A program made the translations under genes and the position numbers. Below, in pieces: positions 8,878 to 19,120 of a stretch of DNA of 38,407 bases (positions are counted from its first letter, which is position 1; each line of letters opens with the position of its first letter). The stretch is from Sphaeroforma sirkka. Taxonomy: Eukaryota > Opisthokonta > Ichthyosporea > Ichthyophonida. The notes beneath the pieces are model-generated. The model saw only the letters and a list, made by a program, of their open reading frames with translations. It had not been told where the DNA came from and ran no database searches. The DNA lies in contig LUCW03000383.1 in NCBI GenBank assembly GCA_001586965.3, forward strand, positions 10,001 to 48,407, in the 5' to 3' direction.

Positions 8878-10032
8878 GCAAAGGTCACTTGTATTTTTGG
8901 ATTTCTGGAACGGTTAGGTCGTCGGAATTATGGCCCCAAAGGAGGCAGATCTTTATTCTCTTAGGTCCAACTAAAATTTGTTGGATTCACCTCCTGGCGA
9001 GCCGCCCTCAATAGGGTTCATCTTAACGTTGCGGACGTTTTTAATGATTTCTCAGGCTCGGGACAAACCCTTAATATAATAGTTTCTTGACAATAGTTCT
9101 TTTTTTTTTGTTACGCGGTACTATTATGTTGTATTACGTAGGATCTTGGATAATCACAGGATATATTAAAATCTAAAATTCTGTATACAGGAGGCCTTGC
9201 ACAGTAATTAGAGAGCAAACAGAATATTTCCATTCTAACTATCATTCATGTCTATAATATACGCATCCTAAACGGCAATTGTAGCTGAAAGAGTGCCTAC
9301 AACCCGACGAGTGCAGAAAAATTTGGAATTGGGCGCTGAATTATGATATATTTAGCATGCGTGGCCATTGCTACATTACCATAGCCAGTCCAAGACTCTA
9401 CAACTGTAGGTACGTTTTGTAGCCTCGAACCTATTTAGTATTTTACTAGCCATAACAGTTGAGTTATAGACTATATATATACGACGAAACATATACGAGC
9501 AAAGACGTACAATAAGTGTACTGGTACAATCTTTTGTAGCCGGAAGACTCTTATATAGACAGCTGTAAATATCGAGATGATACGAGCAACCACATATAGT
9601 ATACTACACAGCAGATACAGGCCGCAATATACGTATATAAATTCTCAAAGAAAATCCATGCGAATGCTCACAGTTGTTTACGAATAGATTTATCCGGCAT
9701 ATACTCACAAATCACCATTGTATCCACATTGCTAGTATTGTCTTACAATATACACCAAAAATGAGAAATAACCTGCCAACCAGTGTATCCAAACGATATT
9801 CGGCTGCGAGGATGTCCTTTCTGTCATGATCAAGTGCACTACTAAAACATTGGCCGGTAAACTTCGAATTCCAATTGATATAGTACGGCACTTCAGCAAT
9901 TGATAGTTCGTGAGGCAAAATTTAAGATTAAAAAAATTGAGCTGTATGAATTGATATAGTGGTTACGATTGAGCCGAAATTAAAAAATACTATCAAACAA
10001 GAATCATATTTATTTATTTCAACCTCAACATA
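8878..10032. other. Intergenic DNA, no recognised gene
   Basis: AT-rich, with only short open frames. No repeat, tRNA or transposon signature that I can support. Confidence 0.5.
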
Positions 10033-10117
10033 TCCCGGCTAGCTCAGTTGGTAGAGCGTTTGACTTTTACATTAAGAGTTCATCGAAAGGTCGGGGGTTC
10101 GAGCCCCCCGCTGGGAA
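10033..10117 (+). tRNA. tRNA-Lys (UUU) with 12-nt intron, copy 3
   Basis: Identical to copy 2 through the mature sequence and intron (10070-10081), followed by a T6 terminator. Neither flank resembles the other two copies, so it moved as a short unit or its flanks have decayed. Confidence 0.95.
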
Positions 10118-10875
10118 TTTTTTGTCCATGTCAAAAAAGCGATATTTTAGGATGGGGGGTTTTTTTATATATAAAAAGGGAATGCAACCTTCTACAGGCC
10201 CCTCTTGAACTACGTTTAAGCATTTTGGTTCGCTGCGATAACAAGTACAAGGTTTACTGGGAGAGTCAAAGTTCCGAGTTATATCCTTTCCGTGCTCAAT
10301 CTATAGGCATCCGTTACATCACAATTAATAGGAGCACAGATATCATACTGCACATCACGCCCTTGGGATACATACCATTTGGGTTGTATTTTATCAATAG
10401 TTGAGACAATGTCGTGCCCGTACAATATGCATCATGTGATATATTTTTTTTCTTTGAAGCCGATATCAAAACGCGTGAGGAATGTTTGAGCAGCCAGCTT
10501 CAAATCTGATATTTGTCGTTTCTGTTTTTTTGTTTTGTTTGTGATTTTATTTTGGACAGCCGTATATAGTGTGGTTGCAATATGAATACACCAGTTGAAC
10601 TCGATATTAATCTCGATCAAGATTACTGGGTAAGTTTGATGCTGGACCAATGTACGCTTTACGTTTGAAAGGGTATTGGTCGCTCTCTGTTTTTAAGATG
10701 AAAGCTACTTTTATATTTCTGTATTAAATATTGTCACATTATAATACTCCGGCCTGTTCCATTTCCCAAAAAAGTTCTATAGTATAGAAATAGCCGAACA
10801 TAGACTATATTAACCTTCTTGAGCAGTGCAAACCCATCTGCATACCTGATTTTATACAATAATAGATTCGACCAC
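10118..10875. other. Intergenic DNA before the transposon cluster
   Basis: No recognised gene. At 10582 an ATG opens MNTPVELDINLDQDYW and runs into GTAAGTT, a good donor, and is preceded by a T-rich tract and GGACAG. That would fit a small exon, but there is no family match and no partner exon. Confidence 0.35.
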
Positions 10876-10909
10876 TGTAGTCAGGAAGTCCCTGATAGGG
10901 TTTATTTAG
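10876..10909 (+). repeat. Orphan 34-bp LTR head related to element 3
   Basis: TGTAGTCAGGAAGTCC and the following bases to TTTATTTAG match the first 34 bases of the LTR at 31580 with three differences; the match then stops. It abuts the copia fragment that follows. Confidence 0.65.
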
Positions 10910-10912
10910 AAT

Positions 10913-11263
10913 TTGGGATTATTGGAACAGTACAACAGAAACAACAGCTACCAATACCGCTACGATAATCACGATGATCAGGACCGACAGGACTATCGAG
11001 TAGATAGGTACAATAAACGCGACTACGACGATGGTAGATATTCACGAGATACCCAACGAGCACAAGACATTGACAGAACATACAGATCCCAGAGCAATCG
11101 ACGCCAATCTCAGGAAGGCAGACAAGACAAAGCCATGTCAGCACAAGTATCTGATGACCAGCTACATGCAAACAGACAGATTGCATTCTCCACAATTAAC
11201 CCTACAGTCGACAACAAGAAGGTGAGTGATCGGTCAGATAGAGATTCCGGAGGTGGATACTGA
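10913..11263 (+). pseudogene. Copia gag C-terminal remnant
   Basis: 116 codons, extremely rich in D, R, Y, Q and N (repeated RYD, DRQDYR, RDTQR). Assigned to Gag only because it lies just upstream of the copia protease. No capsid signature or zinc knuckle is visible. Its end (RDSGGGY) overlaps the start of the protease in another frame. Confidence 0.45.
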
Positions 11264-11266
11264 CTA

Positions 11267-11595
11267 GCTTGCGACAGTTGCGCCACCATACACGTACTTC
11301 CCTATAATTACCACAAACATCACCTTGTCAGTAACATGCGCATTACTGACCGGTATGCGCTCGAAGTAGCTGATGGTACAATCATTCATCCAGAGTATGT
11401 GGCTCAGCTAGGAAACCTGGGGAACGTACTCATTGATACGACATTTAAAACTGCACTACTAAGTATCAGCCTACTCTCAGCGCGACACTACTCATTTGAA
11501 TTCACCAACAACATGATGTATATATTACTACCAAGCTTCGAAACCATAAAAGTACATGAAAAATATGAATATACTGTGTACACATCGACGACATA
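11267..11595 (+). pseudogene. Copia protease remnant
   Basis: The frame entering at 11267 reads ACDSCATIHVLP, matching the copia protease active site DSGAT-HV with Gly replaced by Cys. EVADGT follows at the usual flap distance, and SARHYSFEF further on fits the linker to integrase. The catalytic Asp is kept but the DSG Gly is lost, so activity is unlikely. It ends in a stop at 11594. Confidence 0.65.
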
Positions 11596-11753
11596 GCTAT
11601 AACTACAGTGGAACCATCGCTGGAGAAAGCCAACCAGATTTCATGACACAACAGGCTCACGCACCCCAGCTACGTCCCGAAAGATTTACCATACACAAGG
11701 CAACCAGAGGAACGATGCAAAGCATGCACTATTGATAAGAAACAGAACAAGGG

Positions 11754-11810
11754 TACAAACAAGGAACAACAGTACAAACAAGGAACAACAGTACAAACAA
11801 GGAACAACAG
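11754..11810 (+). repeat. Triple 19-bp tandem repeat in copia integrase linker
   Basis: TACAAACAAGGAACAACAG occurs three times head to tail. Because 19 is not a multiple of 3, the expansion shifts the frame between the zinc-finger remnant (CKACTIDKKQ) and the catalytic core. Confidence 0.92.
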
Positions 11811-11846
11811 TATGAACCTACTACAGAGCCTCTCGAGTTAGTCTTC

Positions 11847-12536
11847 GTGGGCATAATAGGACCGTTCGTAACGTCAATAGGATCCAACACCCACTCAGTT
11901 TCAATCATAGACGATTTTTTTAGTATGGCCAAAGAGTATCCGATCCGCGATCTGAAAGCGACAACAATTTTGGATGCTATGTTACACACATTCGATGAAT
12001 GGTACATCTTAAGTCATCACCGAGTCCAGTACATACAAATGGATCGAGGCTCACAATTTACAGCAAACGTAACGAGGCGCATACTTGCGTATTTGGTATA
12101 CTGCTCGAGGTACGCACCTACGGCCACGCCACGATACCATGGCAAGGTAGAGAGACTCCATGGTACACTGGTCCCTAGAATGCTTGCACAACTGAAGTAT
12201 GCACGTCTACCGACTAGTATGTGGGCTGAATCACTGATTCAAACCACCAACATATACAATGCTATACCCACCAACGAGAAGAGCTCATCCCCATACGAGA
12301 AGTTTACAGGATACGCATTTCCGATAGATATGTTCAGAACTTTCGGGTGTCACATCGCATACAAGAACCGTGATACAGACGGCAAACTCGACGACAAGGC
12401 GCAGGATGGCATTCTTCTTGCGCAACCCTTGGACACAACACCGGACTCGTATCGTGTATACTCACCACTGACCAAGCGTATACTACAAGACCGAGACGTC
12501 TATATATTCGAAGATGAATTCTTTGTCTGGGAAGAC
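11847..12536 (+). pseudogene. Copia integrase catalytic core
   Basis: The core shows GPFVTSI, a hydrophobic SIIDDF strand, QMDRGSQFT (second catalytic Asp, family form TDNGGEF) and KVERLHGTL (catalytic Glu), then MWAESL, SPYEKFTG and FRTFGCHIAY, all copia hallmarks. The first catalytic Asp, expected just before GP, is not visible (VGIIGPF), so the enzyme looks inactivated. The open frame runs past 12536 only because it reads into the Ty3 LTR; its last residues (VNFDGY onward) are LTR sequence. Confidence 0.9.
12532..12536 (+). repeat. Target-site duplication AAGAC, left copy
   Basis: AAGAC here and at 21932-21936 flanks element 1. Removing the element and one copy joins the copia frame directly. 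Confidence 0.85.
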
Positions 12537-13136
12537 GTAAACTTCGATGGATATCTCTATGTTTTTAACTATGTTATATAAACTAAGATACGATTTAAGT
12601 CAGTTAGGATTTAGCAGTGGTAGCTTGTGTAAGAATGATCGGGACTGCCTATTGGTAAGAGCCTCGATATCCTCGATCACACAGGACGTACCTCTAGCTG
12701 TTCTTTATTAAATGATTTTCACTAGAAGTAATAAGTGTTCATGACCACATGCATAATTTGTAGATAGACATAATAACGTAAGTCAAGTTAATACATTGGC
12801 TAATATAAATAAAGTTCCATCTGAAGAAAAGTTAAAATTAGAAAAATACTTATTGGATTTTGGAGATTGGCGGGAAGACCAAAACCTGTAAGTAGTAGTT
12901 CAGAGATTATAAAATATAGTTTAATAATATCCTATATCTACTATCGTCTCAAATAGGTCCAAGTAAATGAGTCATACCAAATACTCAGGCTATTGGAGCC
13001 ATCAAAGTGAATTTAGAACACTTTGGAATTATTGGAAAACGAATTCGTATTAAATTATTTTAAATACAAATAAAAACCAATATGTTATCTCCTTTGATCT
13101 TGATATTTTAGACTGACCGGAGGCCGTATTTCTACA
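12537..13136 (-). repeat. 3' LTR of element 1
   Basis: 600 bp. On the minus strand it begins TGTAGAAATACGGCC and ends TTTAC; the final A of a CA end seen in the other LTR copies is missing. It matches 20869-21931 and 32785-33379. Confidence 0.9.
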
Positions 13137-13147
13137 TAGCCCCCAGT
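13137..13147 (-). promoter_or_regulatory. Polypurine tract of element 1
   Basis: On the minus strand CTGGGGGCTA lies directly before the TG that opens the 3' LTR, the position of a plus-strand primer. Confidence 0.65.
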
Positions 13148-13262
13148 ATCTTTTAGGACTACGGACGTACGTGAATGTACGATCTAGTTCGTGAAGCGAA
13201 AACGAAAGTAAAACGGTTTCGGTCATGGCTTATTGAGTAAGTATGTACCTATATGTACGAGT

Positions 13263-13490
13263 TTAAGACTCATGTTGTACTCTATGTCGTTTAGTATTTG
13301 GTCCAGTAGCCATTTCCGATGTAGGCGCCTTACGTTTATTGCTTGGTAAGGTAATAGCCAAAGGTTGTTCTTCATTAGTAAGTACGTTCGAATAATTTTC
13401 TGCTCGGTTGGTAATCAAATCAGAAAGCTTAGTCATATAGTAAGTAGGTGGCAAATAGGGAATTTCAGATCCATCCGGGTTTGTAGTCAC
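13263..13490 (-). pseudogene. C-terminal tail of element 1 Pol
   Basis: Same frame as the chromodomain, after one TGA at 13515. About 75 codons: GSEIPYLPPTYY, then basic clusters SNKRKAP and NTKRHR that resemble nuclear localisation signals. Probably the normal C-terminus of integrase if the stop is a mutation. No family match. Confidence 0.55.
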
Positions 13491-13514
13491 CTGAAAAACC
13501 CCTTTCCTGTTATC

Positions 13515-13796
13515 TCATTTGTTCTTATGTAAACGCTTGTTCCATTTCTTATTGAAAATACGAAGGAAGTCGCGAGATTCACGAAACGCATCGAAGGTTA
13601 GCCAAGCTACTGTCCCATCCATGAAACGGGTCTTGTAGTAAGTGTAACCGTCTTCGGATGTTTTGTCAATTATATCTTTGACTTGTGACTCCATAACTGG
13701 GACATCAGAATCAAATGAGCGAGCGAATGAGAGTTCGGAGGTAGGGATACGGTGAGTGCCTAGGTTAGTTGCGCTGGTACCATATATGTTATTCAC
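13515..13796 (-). pseudogene. Chromodomain-like C-terminal domain of element 1 integrase
   Basis: Residues about 38-86 of this frame (VKDIIDK, YYKTRFMDG, WLTFDAF, FLRIFNKKW) follow the chromodomain pattern: a strand ending in V-x-I-L-D, then Y-x-V-x-W-x-G, a W-x-x-x-x-x-L/F, and a C-terminal helix. The first two aromatic cage positions are poorly kept, so it would be a divergent type. It follows the GPF motif of integrase, where chromoviruses carry this domain to direct integration to chromatin. One in-frame TAG separates it from the preceding segment. Confidence 0.6.
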
Positions 13797-13811
13797 TTCG
13801 TAAGTATCACT

Positions 13812-14695
13812 CTACTCATCATGGTAGGAAATAACAAAAGGTCCGATTGTTTTAGAAGAGAGTTCGGTAACGTTGGCATTGCGGTTTATAATGTTAACAT
13901 AATCGCCAACTTTGAACTGAACAATGTTCTTAGTGTTATTCCATCGGTCATACGCTTTAAGTAGGACACGATTTCTGTGCTCGAGTAAACAGGGGTAAAC
14001 AACGCTCTGCATATGCTCGATCTTTTATAGCCATGGAGTAACGTGTTTCTCGGGCGCAGGTTTGTCAAACGTTGCTTGTAATTCACTATAGCGGCCAAAG
14101 AAATAGTGAAACGGGAGTGTTCCAGTTTGAGGATTCGTGCAGCTATTCATTCAAGTCTGAACCCATTTCAAATGATAAGGCCACATATCTTCACCGTCAT
14201 CTAGTGCGGTACGCAATAGCTTCTTTAGTTCTCTATGACGTGTCTCATTTGCAATAGTACTCAGAGGAAACCGAAGTCACTAAAGACGTGATAGCGTAAC
14301 TCTGCCACTGTTTGCGGGCGTTTGTTCGGTATTGCATAAAGCAAGTTATAGCCCGAAGCCACACATAAGAAATTGCAGATATATACATCACCAGTATGCT
14401 TGGATCGCAGGAGTTTAATCAAATCGACTATGACTCGGCGCATCGGTTGGTCTTCTGTCACACTTTTTAGGGGTGCCCAACCGTAGCGCTTGATCTGGTT
14501 CTTTTCACAATCAGTACAGCGTCGGTATACTTCACGTATGGTTTCTTTCAGCGCCGGGTGATCGAGCCCTGCACGAATAGCCATTTTATAAGTATGCTCA
14601 TATGCTCGATGAGTTATATTATGTATTATTTTAACTCTACTCTCGAGCTCTTCTAAGTCAGTCAGGTTCTGTGTAACGCTGGCTGGATGAACCAT
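13812..14695 (-). pseudogene. Integrase of element 1, with internal deletion
   Basis: The zinc-binding domain (HNITHRAYEHTY, then RRCTDCEK) is intact in 14261-14695. The core begins RRVIVDLIKLL (first Asp) and SGYNLLYAIP. After SDFGF the sequence passes directly to LSTIANETRHRELKKLL, which fits the helix with the catalytic Glu, so roughly 35 residues with the second catalytic Asp (usual SDNG-F) appear deleted near 14260. Then WPYHLKW, TGTLPFHYFFGR, VGDYV and a final IGPFVI (GPY/F module) follow with frame breaks. Non-functional. Confidence 0.82.
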
Positions 14696-14825
14696 AGTCT
14701 CGTTAGATAGGGCAGCTTCAGTATCAGGAGGGATAGACTCCTGAGATACGTAATTAACAACATTAGATTGTTGAAGTATCTTCTTCAGTTGTTTCGCAAC
14801 TCTTTGGCTGTTCTTTAGGCAGCTC

Positions 14826-15480
14826 TTAAAGTAGTTGAGTGCAAGCTTCAGGTTCTCTTAGAGCTTTGAGTCTTTGATCCATGGCCTTAGCTAGTTCCAT
14901 GTTTCTACGATCTAATGCCGTCTCAATCGGCATTACCTCGACTCCATTCTTGTCGAGTGCATGTGTTGTACGAGTCTTGAGCTTTTGTTCAAACTCTTTA
15001 GACTCCTCTAGCTTAGCTAAGAACTCGGTTGAGGGTTTCCACTTAGTGGTACCTGCAGGACCGATGCGACAAACGATGGTGTGTTTCCAAGGTGTTTTCT
15101 TAATAGAATAGGATCCCTGATACAAGAACGTATCGGTTTCATGGTCGACATAGATAGGCTCGTCTTGTATCATATTAATGGAATCACGTATCCATGGGTC
15201 GGAGCTACGTAGGAGACAACACAGCGTAATGGTAGACTTAGTAATATTAACATAATTTAGCAACTGTGCGATGAGTTGCCAAGATGGGTTAGCCCGCGCA
15301 TTATGCTTTGATAACTCTAGTTAAAAGGCATCACCTTTAGGATGAGTCAACGACCTAAAATCAGAAACCTGTTTGGTATGTTCTGCGCCGAACATATCAA
15401 TAGCAAATGGACCCCATCTTGATTGAGCGAGGTTAAACCATTTCTTATTAAGCATCCAATCGGTTGCTAAGAACTCTTTA
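14826..15480 (-). pseudogene. DxFA/NPP module between RNase H and integrase, element 1
   Basis: Reads WGPFAIDMFGAEHTKQ, then SLTHPKGDAF and, after a break, an NPPCQLIAQLL-type segment, CCLLRSSDPWIRD and TPWKHTIVCRIG. Element 2 has the same layout and element 3 has DVFAAPHNAQLPRF and NQPWKLI. The order (D-x-FA, N-x-Q, DAF, NPP, PW) resembles the region after RNase H in DIRS-type elements and the D-A-N-A / NPPY pattern of phage Dam-like methyltransferases. Methyltransferase function is not shown. Confidence 0.5.
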
Positions 15481-16990
15481 ACTGTTTTCTGGTAGTCAGG
15501 GACAAGTCGAGAGAGCATGTCAGAAAGATGATTATGTATTCCTGGTATGTGTGTAATGTTAAAAGCGAACTTAGCAATAATGTCATGCCAGCGGCTCACC
15601 AACTGTGAATCAGGGTTCATGTCTTTTAAATATGTTTAAGACTTTTGATCACAGGCGACAGTGAAGTAACTTCCATAAATGTAGTCTTTAAACTGTCTTA
15701 GCGCAGTAACTATAGCAAGGAGCTCTTGTTTAACGGTAGGGCAATTCCGTTGACTCTTATTATAACTCTTGCTAAAGAATTGTATGTAACGTGGTTTACC
15801 ATTTATCGCTTGGTATAGCACTCCACCTACCGATCGGTCTAAAGTGTCGGTTGCTACTTGGAATGGGACGTCATCTACAGGGTATTGCATGATGGCTGCG
15901 TCCACTACTTTACTTTTGACTAGCTTAAATGCATCATCACATTCTTTAGTCCAGAGCTTTCCCAAAGGCCCTTTGTGCAGCCGTAGGTGACTGAAAGGCT
16001 TTAAGTAATGAGAAAGATGAGGTACCGAATATGAGAAGAAGTTAAGAAACCCACACAAAGAGTTCACATATCTTCCAGTAAGCGGTGTTGATAAATCCAA
16101 CAGAAATTGTTTCTTGCCAGGATCAATTTCTACCCCTGCTGCAGATACCTTGTAACCAAGTAAGTGTATATTATCTTTAGCAAACGAACACTTGTCTTCG
16201 TTAATCTTAAGTTTGGCATGGTTTAGTCGCTTTAAGACTTCCTTAACTAGTCTAGCATGTTCATATGCTGTCTTTGTAAAGATAACTATATCATCTAAAT
16301 ATACTGATACGTTACCCAACAGGTCCGCAAATAGCTCCGTCATAACATGTTGGAATAAAGAAGGTAACATGTGTAAGCCTTCAGGTGCACTTTTAAACTG
16401 GTACTTCTTACCTTGCCAAGTAAAGGAAAAGTATTTCCTATGCGGCTCATATATTTGTAATTGATGGAATGTACCTTTTAAGTCTACCTTGGAAAAGATA
16501 GTCGCACCTTCCATTTTGTGTAGTATCTCGCTTATCTTTGGTAAGGGAAAAAATGTTGCGGAATTAGTTTATTGATTGGCGACAGGTCTAGTACTACTCT
16601 TGTTTTACTAAACGTTCCATCAGATTTATATTGATCGACCGCTAAGAGAGCTAGGTGAAATGGGGTTGCATCATAATTGATTTCAATTAGACCCTGTTTT
16701 AACCAATCTTCAATTTGGGTTTTGGCAACGTCTTTGTGTCTCCAACTCACGTAGTTATGTGAAGGACACTTTAACTTAGAGAAGTCGACGTTTGTTAAGT
16801 CAAGTCTAACGTACCCATTAGAGAACTTAAACATACACCAGTCAGTTATTGCAATCTTCCTGTTTTGTATAATTAAGTCCATAATTATATCGGTGAAGTG
16901 CGGAATCATATCCTTTGCTTCACCTTCCGGAGGTTTAGGTATCTTTAACATATTATCATCTGACTGATCTTTATTCGGGTCTAGCCCATT
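15321..16990 (-). pseudogene. Reverse transcriptase and RNase H of element 1
   Basis: RT: KQGLIEINYDATPF, VVLDLSPINKLIP, FSKVDLKGTFHQ (first catalytic Asp), FKSAPEGLHMLPSLFQ, and VYLDDIVIF (catalytic pair). RNase H: VATDTLDRSVGGVLY, KQELLAIVTALRQF, HNHLSDMLSRL with its Asp and Glu residues. Two single-base breaks: an extra T in a T run near 16545 and a missing T near 15636. Domain spacing is normal. Catalytic residues are intact, so the breaks are the main lesion. Confidence 0.92.
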
Positions 16991-17378
16991 AGGCAGACCA
17001 GTGAGAGTTACACCTAAACTGAGAAGATCAGTCATACCTATAATTAAATCGTATTTCTGAGACATGTCAGTAACGATTAGGTGATTCTTTACTTCTCTCC
17101 TATCTGACAACATTATGTGTACATAGTCGATGGCTTCTTCGCAAGTAGTGACTTTTGCCATTTCCCAAGATTAAATTAAGTTGTTTCGTTATGGATAGCC
17201 ATATCTGTAGCATAGGCTGCTCAACGTGAGATAGCAGAGACTTCAGCCCCTGGATCAATAAGTACTATAACTTTTCTCCATTTACATAAACAGTTTGAAA
17301 TATACGTTCATCTCCTTTGGTATAGATTTTATTGAACTTTTTCTCATAATCTTGCTCTAGTGCACACATATAGAACTG
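16950..17378 (-). pseudogene. Retropepsin-type protease of element 1
   Basis: Frame after the gag-end TGA (17379-17381) contains KFNKIYTKGDERIFQTV, then DPGAEVSAISR (active-site motif, family form DTGA), then TGA at 17221-17223. The second half continues in the +1 frame and ends YDLIIGMTDLLSLG, the alpha-helix and I-I-G-x-D signature of retroviral-type proteases. An extra local deletion lies near 17270 in this copy. Confidence 0.72.
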
Positions 17379-17511
17379 TCAGTGCTTAACTTGGACGTCC
17401 GGCATGTCCTTGCAATCATCTTTGTGCCAACTGTTAGTACCCTGGCAAGTAATACACTCTTTCATATAGTGCCCAAAGTTTGGCTTGTCTGGTGCACACT
17501 TAACAGAGTCG

Positions 17512-17855
17512 CCGAAGGACCCCCGTGTCTTCTGGAAGATGTACAATACGAGGGTCGTGGGGGTTCCGTAGGGACCCTCCTACACGACTATGCCCTCCCT
17601 CTTCGAGGGAGGGGTATCCTACCCAGGAAGGGATATATGGGACATAGTAGGTTGACAATAAGATCCTGAGCATTCAAATCTCTGGTAGATTTCAAGAAAA
17701 TTTAGGTGGCTAAAATACTCACTGAAACTCTGATTAAAGAATATGTCCCTGTGGACGACCCTCTTTAAGGTAGCGGAACATCATGTATAAAATGGAATCG
17801 ATTTCGTAAGAAAAAAGATATGGGTAAAAATATAAATCATGAGAGATTATGCTGA
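17512..17855. mobile_element. 344-bp unidentified insertion in element 1 gag
   Basis: Alignment to element 2 (35360 region) shows extra DNA inside the first zinc motif codons. It has an exact hairpin CCCTCCCTC-TTC-GAGGGAGGG near 17590, a second stem GGACCCCC against GGGGGTTCC, and an AT-rich half. No coding potential. Target duplication not resolved. Confidence 0.6.
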
Positions 17856-19046
17856 TGTTTACCATTCCACTTGCCATCACGTTTAGTGAGGTTGTAACCA
17901 CACTTCTTGCAAGGTGCTCTCTCCTTTCTTTCACTCTTTGGTTCAGTAGAAGTAGAGCCTTTACCACCTCCAGCAGTAGTGCGAGGTTTCTTAGTATTAC
18001 GCGCAGTGTCATTATCTGTCGCGGTACGCTTAGCGGGCTGGGTAAAGCTCGAGGTACTAAGTACTCTAGTAGATGAGTTGGTATGCTTCTGAACTATCTT
18101 CTCGAAGACAGACCAAGGCATAGATCGCAAATCACCATAGGCGATAATATCATCATTGACCTTCGTAAATACGCTAGCCCCCAGAGTCTCCATCATCTGA
18201 CAAATTAATAAATATCCGCCAGTATAGTTACGACCTCCCATCCGAGTGTTCATATGTGTCATATGAGCTAGAGCACCTCGAATAGTAGCATCGTTCGCAA
18301 AGGTCTTGCGAGACTCTAGAAGTTCACGGTCACGTGCATCTTCAAAGAAAGCGTTAAGTATATTCTCACGCAACTGGCGCCAGGGTAGGGCTTTCCAGTT
18401 GGGCTCATAGGCCTTCAAGATAGTTTTCTATTCCTCTGACTCACAGAAATGAATAAAGGCATTCATCGTCTGCTTATCCTTAAGGCTGGTAGACTCCTTA
18501 AGTTGGTCAAAGGCCTATAGTGTCTCCACTGTACTCTCATTAGTAGATAAATCGACCTCAGCCTTCGCGTTACCTGGCTGCTTTATAAAGCTTGGTTCGA
18601 AGCGTTCACGAGGTTCGCTCAGTGCTACGGGCTGCTAGTGCCAAGATGAAGTCTATCTCCTTTCTCTTGTTATCTCCTTTCTCTTGTTATCGATTAGATA
18701 GCGAATGTTATCCGCTTTCTTATCATCAAGGTCAGAGTCTTTCAATAGACGCTCCTCAAGGACTTGCATACCAGAACGTGATAGCCTGAGACGCTGTTGT
18801 CTGGTTCTCACTTCCTCATCTTCAGTGCTAGAGTGGGTACACTCTAGTGAGGTACTGGTATAACGATTACCAAAGTCGTGATTACCAGGGTTAGATGGTG
18901 AATAAGGATCGATGTTATGAGGGTGGTAAGCCTCATCGATCTCATACGATACGATCATAGCCTCTGACAGGGTTAGGTTTATCGAGAGGGTGGTCGATTG
19001 TAGCTTCTAAGCTATAGAGATTGTAAGTTGAGGTTGTACCCACTTC

Positions 19047-19120
19047 ACCAGAGGTAACTGGCTAAGTGGTTACCCTGTTGGCTGATAAACCAAAGGGCCT
19101 CATGTTCGAACCCCGGCTCA
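19047..19120 (+). ncRNA. tRNA-like pol III promoter segment, second copy
   Basis: Duplicate of 19984-20057 created by the 949-bp tandem duplication; sequence identical as read. Antisense to the element. Confidence 0.55.

Larger units (their letters stand above)
10913..12536 (+). mobile_element. Ty1/copia retrotransposon, left part (gag end, protease, integrase)
   Basis: Segments in order: a hydrophilic Gag-like C-terminus (10913-11263), protease (11267-11595), a CxxC remnant of the integrase zinc finger (around 11725) and integrase core (11847-12536). Interrupted at 12536 by Ty3 element 1; the rest resumes at 21932. The 5-bp AAGAC at 12532-12536 is repeated at 21932-21936. No 5' LTR or Gag N-terminus was recognised to the left, so this end is truncated or beyond recognition. 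Confidence 0.88.

Noticed and set aside
10048..10404. Possible exon reading YPFRAQSIGIRYITINRSTDI after tRNA-Lys copy 3
   Set aside because: No family match, no convincing splice sites, and the frame begins in the tRNA.
12600..13130. A non-coding RNA gene repeated at 12580, 20890, 21360 and 33000
   Set aside because: These are LTR copies of elements 1 and 2; placement and ends fit LTRs.
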